In this document: positions 60,948-64,000 of the stretch, in pieces | Numbering within the stretch: the stretch's first letter is position 1 | How the letters are laid out: the number at the start of each line of letters is the position of its first letter | Assembly (NCBI GenBank): GCA_963752815.1 | Contig: CAVVZI010000019.1 | Coordinates: forward strand, 1 to 64,000 | Reading direction: 5' to 3' | Source of the DNA: Sva-07 sp963752815 | GTDB lineage: Bacteria > Actinomycetota > Acidimicrobiia > Acidimicrobiales > Ilumatobacteraceae | Length of the DNA stretch: 64,000 bases | Notes under the pieces: model-generated | What the model was told of the DNA's origin: nothing | The model's input: only the letters and a program-made list of their open reading frames with translations | The model's database searches: none | Made by a program: the position numbers and the translations under genes

Positions 60948-62342
60948 TCAGTCGGGGGCCTTGCCGGTGGCGAGGTCGCTGACGTCTTCGAACTCGGTCG
61001 TCAGTGGCACGACCTTGCCGTTGTCCAACTTGCTCAGGATGACGCTGCGGTTGAACAGCCGGTTGTAGCCCTCGAGCCCGTCGGTCCACTCCTTGGTGAA
61101 GTCGAGCACGGGGACCATGCCGTTCAGGTCGAGCGCGGTGGTCGTGTTCGCCGCGTCGTAGAACGACTCGGCCGTGATGTCACCGTCGATCGTCTCGGCG
61201 ATCTGGGTGAACCCGACGAAGGCCGCCCACGTGCCCATGCCGCCGAGCGAGTTGTAGTCGTTTCCGTCATCGATGAGCCCCGATTCGTCGAGTGCGGCGC
61301 GGTACTCGTCCCACGGCGCGGTCGACAGGTCGGGGTACATGCCGACGATGATGTTGCCGTCGGTGGCCTCCTCGTTGCCCTTTGCCGAGACCTCGTTCAG
61401 GTTCCCCTGCGGGCCGTACTGCTGGGCGTCGGTCCCCGACTGGCCCCACGCGGTGTTCCACGTGATGAACGGCGTCTCGGAGATGATGCTGATCACGCAG
61501 TCGGCGTCGGTCGTGGCCTGGGCCACCTCGGCGGAGTAGTCCTGCGCCGTCGGCGGGAGGATGATCACGTCACCGAACTCCCGGCCGTATGCCGACATGG
61601 CGTTCTCCATCGGCGGGATGAAGATCTGCGCACCGTCGATGATGACGGCGTTGATGTTCTCGCACCCGTCCTCGACCGCCTGTTGCACCGCACCGACCGC
61701 ATACATCGGCTGGTTGCCGATGTTGAACGAGTACGGACTGGTCAGCTCGGACGGAGTGATCGGACAGCACGCCCCGAACCAGGTGATGCTGGATTCGGAG
61801 ATCACCGGGACGATCGACTCGGCGAAGTACGTGAACGAGCCGACGATCGACACCATGTCCTCGTCGACCGCTTGGCGGGCGCACGTGGTGGCGACGGCCG
61901 GATCGAACTGCTCGTCGCACACGGTCACGTCGAGCGGACGACCGGCGATCCCGCCGCGGGCGTTGATGTAGTCCTCGTACAGCTTGGCGGTGTTGGCGAT
62001 GTTCTCGTAGGTCGGTCCGGCGGCGTTGAGCGTCGTCACCGTCATGACCTTGAGCGGCTCACCGGTCGGCGCCGCTCCGGTGCCTTCGGTGGCGGAGTCG
62101 ACCGTGCTGTCGGCTGGTGCGCCGCTGTCGGCGGGTGCCGCGCTGTCCGCTGGTGCCGCGCTGTCGGCTGGTGCGGCGCTGTCGGCAGGTGCCGCGCTGT
62201 CCGCCGGTGCACCGCTCGTGGCGGAGTCACCGTCGTCGCTGCCACACGCCGCGAAGGCCAGGCCGGCGACGGTGAGCAGCACGAACGCGCGTCTCCACGA
62301 ACGCCCCGTCGCAATCGGACGCGGCTGTTTCGAAGTTGACAT
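60948..62342 (-). CDS. ABC transporter substrate-binding lipoprotein (branched-chain amino-acid/amide type)
   Basis: A 464-residue periplasmic-binding-type lipoprotein. The signal LLTVAGLAFAACG has a lipobox with Cys at about residue 28. A tether of six six-residue PADS repeats (A/G-A/S-rich) separates lipid anchor from the binding domain. The domain is the Leu/Ile/Val-type: TLNAAGPTYENIANTAKLYE, VGSFTYFAESIVPVISESSI and WNTAWGQSGTDAQQYG. GGGGGAA favours ATG 62342 (ATG 62345 adjacent). It is convergent with the ligase and divergent from the permease; the 11-bp palindrome at 62407 lies in that promoter. It likely captures the acid activated by the ligase. Confidence 0.88.
   Translation of the reverse strand: MSTSKQPRPIATGRSWRRAFVLLTVAGLAFAACGSDDGDSATSGAPADSAAPADSAAPADSAAPADSAAPADSGAPADSTVDSATEGTGAAPTGEPLKVMTVTTLNAAGPTYENIANTAKLYEDYINARGGIAGRPLDVTVCDEQFDPAVATTCARQAVDEDMVSIVGSFTYFAESIVPVISESSITWFGACCPITPSELTSPYSFNIGNQPMYAVGAVQQAVEDGCENINAVIIDGAQIFIPPMENAMSAYGREFGDVIILPPTAQDYSAEVAQATTDADCVISIISETPFITWNTAWGQSGTDAQQYGPQGNLNEVSAKGNEEATDGNIIVGMYPDLSTAPWDEYRAALDESGLIDDGNDYNSLGGMGTWAAFVGFTQIAETIDGDITAESFYDAANTTTALDLNGMVPVLDFTKEWTDGLEGYNRLFNRSVILSKLDNGKVVPLTTEFEDVSDLATGKAPD
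62107..62214 (-). repeat. Six tandem 18-bp repeats encoding the lipoprotein tether
   Basis: About six copies of an 18-bp unit (encoding roughly AAPADS) form the flexible linker after the lipid anchor of the binding protein. The units differ only at a few third positions. Copy number could vary by slippage, changing the tether length. Confidence 0.75.
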
Positions 62343-62406
62343 CATTTCCCCCATTGCAGATATCGCGGGCGCCGGACGCGCACCGACTTCGACGTAATAG
62401 CACAAT

Positions 62407-62417
62407 ACATCCGATGT
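62407..62417. promoter_or_regulatory. ACATCCGATGT palindrome (candidate GntR operator), copy 2
   Basis: ACATCCGATGT is the reverse complement of copy 1 at 59284. In the orientation of the minus-strand binding-protein gene it reads ACATCGGATGT, 65 bp before its ATG, again where the promoter -35 would be. The permease start lies 198 bp away on the other side; the gap (62343-62614) otherwise shows no gene. Confidence 0.65.
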
Positions 62418-62614
62418 TCGAGACCCGGAGCGGGGAGGTCCCTGATCGGCTCCTCGCCGATCCGACGGCACCGTCATCGGTCTGTGAGCGTGTTGCAGCG
62501 CCACTTTCCCGTCTCCGGTAACGAGGCCACGACCGCGAGAGGATATGGTCCGGAACGCGCTGACCGCTCTGATGTTTCGCGACATCGAGCGGAGGGATTC
62601 GTGAGAGGGGGACG

Positions 62615-64000
62615 ATGAACGAAGTCATCAGATTCGCATTGCTGGGCCTCGGAGTGGGGGCCCTCTACGCGCTCGCGTCCCAGGGCCTGATCGTGATCTA
62701 CCGCGGTACCGGCGTGCTGAACTTCTCACTCGGAGCGACCGCGATCGCCGGCGTGTTCATGCAATTCGAGCTGCAGAACGAAGCCGGCTGGCCGTTCCTG
62801 TTGTCGGCCGTGGCCGGCATCGCCTGGTCGGCGTTCCTCGGGGCGCTCACCCACTGGGTGGTCATGCGGCCCCTGCGGCGGGCGAGCTCACTGGTACGTG
62901 TGATCGCGACGCTCGGCGTGCTCATCACGATCCAGGCGGCCGTCGTGCTCCGCTACGGATCCAACCCACGTCAGGTCGAGAGTTGGCTGCCGACCGATCG
63001 GGTGACGCTGTGGAGTGACGTCGGCATCACGGCCGACCGTTTGATCCTGCTCGGCATCGGCTGCGCGTCCGCGTTCGGTCTCTGGCTGCTCTACCGCTCG
63101 AGTCAGTTCGGCCTCGCCACCGAGGCAGTCTCGGAGAGCGAACGGTCGGCGTCGGCGATCGGTCTGTCGCCCAACCGGATCGCCCTGCAGAACTGGGCGT
63201 TGGGTTCGGCCATCGCCGCCGCAGCCGGGATCCTCGTCGTCCCGATCATCACGTTGCAGGTGACGGCGATGACCGCCCTGATCCTCGCCGCGATGGCCGC
63301 CGCACTGGTCGGCGACTTCCGATCCTTCCCGATCGCCACCGCCGCCGGTTTCGCGATCGGCATCGGTCAGGCCTTGGTCGGACGTTTCGGGAATCAGGAG
63401 GGCCTCGGGGCGTCGCTCCCGTTCCTCGTGATCATCGTCGTCCTCGTGTTCCGCGGCCGGTCGCTGCCGCTGCGTGACCACTTTCTCCAACAGCTGCCCA
63501 TGGTCGGCAACGGTCGGATCAGGTGGTCCTGGGCGCTTTTCGCCTGCGGCGCGGTCGTGTTCATCATGGTGACGAAGGAGACGAAGTGGGTCGATGCGAT
63601 CACCGTCTCGCTGGGGGTCGCGATCGTCCTGTTGTCGATCGTGGTGCTCACCGGGTACGCCGGTCAGCTGTCGCTCGCCCAGTACTCGATCGCCGGCTTC
63701 GGCGCGTTCGTCGCCGGTCGTCTCGTCGCCGTGTTCGACATCCCGTTCGTGCTCGGACTGCTGGCCGGCGTCGCCGCCGCGGTACCGCTCGGGCTGATCT
63801 TCGGGCTCCCCGCCGTGCGGACGCGCGGCATCAACCTGGCCATCGTCACCCTCGGGCTCGGCAGCACGATCGAACTGATGCTGCTCAAGAACCGCAACTA
63901 CACGGGCGGGGTGCAGGGCACGCAGGTCGGCAACCCCGATCTGTTCGGCTACGAAATCGGCTCGATCACGTTTCCCGAGCGGTACGGCATCTTCACGCTG
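62615..64000 (+). CDS. Fused LivH-LivM-type ABC permease, 3'-partial
   Basis: An open frame of at least 462 residues continuing past the window edge. The first part is LivH-like (LGLGVGALYALASQGLIVIY, RGTGVLNFSLGATAIAGVFM; MTALILAAMAAALVGDFRSF), the second from about residue 305 is LivM-like (VLTGYAGQLSLAQYSIAGFG; LPAVRTRGINLAIVTLGLGS). Normally these are two genes; here they are one protein. ATG 62615 has a GAGAGGGGG stretch just before it. It is divergent from the binding-protein gene. ATP-binding subunits would be expected downstream, beyond the window. Confidence 0.85.
   Translation, partial: MNEVIRFALLGLGVGALYALASQGLIVIYRGTGVLNFSLGATAIAGVFMQFELQNEAGWPFLLSAVAGIAWSAFLGALTHWVVMRPLRRASSLVRVIATLGVLITIQAAVVLRYGSNPRQVESWLPTDRVTLWSDVGITADRLILLGIGCASAFGLWLLYRSSQFGLATEAVSESERSASAIGLSPNRIALQNWALGSAIAAAAGILVVPIITLQVTAMTALILAAMAAALVGDFRSFPIATAAGFAIGIGQALVGRFGNQEGLGASLPFLVIIVVLVFRGRSLPLRDHFLQQLPMVGNGRIRWSWALFACGAVVFIMVTKETKWVDAITVSLGVAIVLLSIVVLTGYAGQLSLAQYSIAGFGAFVAGRLVAVFDIPFVLGLLAGVAAAVPLGLIFGLPAVRTRGINLAIVTLGLGSTIELMLLKNRNYTGGVQGTQVGNPDLFGYEIGSITFPERYGIFTL

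Noticed and set aside
62325..62345. A TTGACATC sequence at the binding-protein start that resembles half of the TetR-type operator.
   Set aside because: It lies in the first codons (MMSTS), lacks the second half and is far from the TetR locus.

Overview
The window is high-GC (roughly two-thirds G+C), densely packed DNA, read here as an actinobacterium, most likely of the class Acidimicrobiia (Ilumatobacter-like). The grounds are five luciferase-like (F420-type) monooxygenases, several acyl-CoA dehydrogenases and acyl-CoA synthetases, two PPOX-type flavin/F420 proteins, a PASTA Ser/Thr kinase, PspC-type signalling genes and a secreted protein with the actinobacterial 'PVRILDTR' surface motif. 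This placement is inference; no rRNA, tRNA, phage, IS element or CRISPR array was found.

Layout. 1-8.1 kb: two frameshifted luciferase-like monooxygenases, a truncated globin, a small P-loop kinase, an intact luciferase-like monooxygenase, a PPOX protein, a methyltransferase, an FMN reductase, a zinc ribbon and a WYL regulator. 8.1-14.1 kb: an exported multicopper oxidase, an acyl-CoA synthetase remnant, a collagen-like surface protein and a BNR/sialidase-like exoprotein (the oxidase, surface protein and exoprotein carry frameshifts). 14.2-17.7 kb: folE, Nudix, O-methyltransferase, luciferase-like monooxygenase and vapB with a broken vapC. 17.7-26.7 kb: a catabolic locus of two amidohydrolases, P450, SDR, SMP-30 lactonase, acyl-CoA ligase and acyl-CoA dehydrogenase around a TetR regulator, with three copies of one operator-like sequence. 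26.7-39.2 kb: Ohr, a Ser/Thr kinase, a quinone oxidoreductase with a divergent HxlR regulator, an AspT-type transporter, a DUF1684/TauD-like pair, a nitroreductase, an AcuI-type reductase and a PspC/histidine kinase/response regulator system.

39.2-49.9 kb: a second fatty-acid or side-chain degradation cluster (SDR, two acyl-CoA synthetases, two acyl-CoA dehydrogenases, GntR, enoyl-CoA hydratase, MaoC-like dehydratase, luciferase-like monooxygenase). 49.9-57.1 kb: PPOX, hemerythrin, methyltransferase, MTHFR-like zinc protein, DoxX-like protein, a lone molybdenum hydroxylase large subunit and a ClC channel. 57.1-64 kb: acyl-CoA dehydrogenase, GntR, acyl-CoA synthetase, branched-chain-type ABC binding lipoprotein and a fused LivH-LivM permease running off the end. 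The last block shares an 11-bp palindrome and looks like one uptake-plus-activation regulon.

Nine genes contain one or two single-base frameshifts with intact reading frames on both sides. Several are a two-base run becoming three bases, so base-calling error is as likely as real decay. The most notable points are the TauD-like enzyme whose iron-ligand carboxylate position is glycine (the signature of Fe/2-oxoglutarate halogenases), the two candidate regulons with repeated operators, the PspC two-component locus with paired inverted sites, and the orphaned VapB antitoxin.
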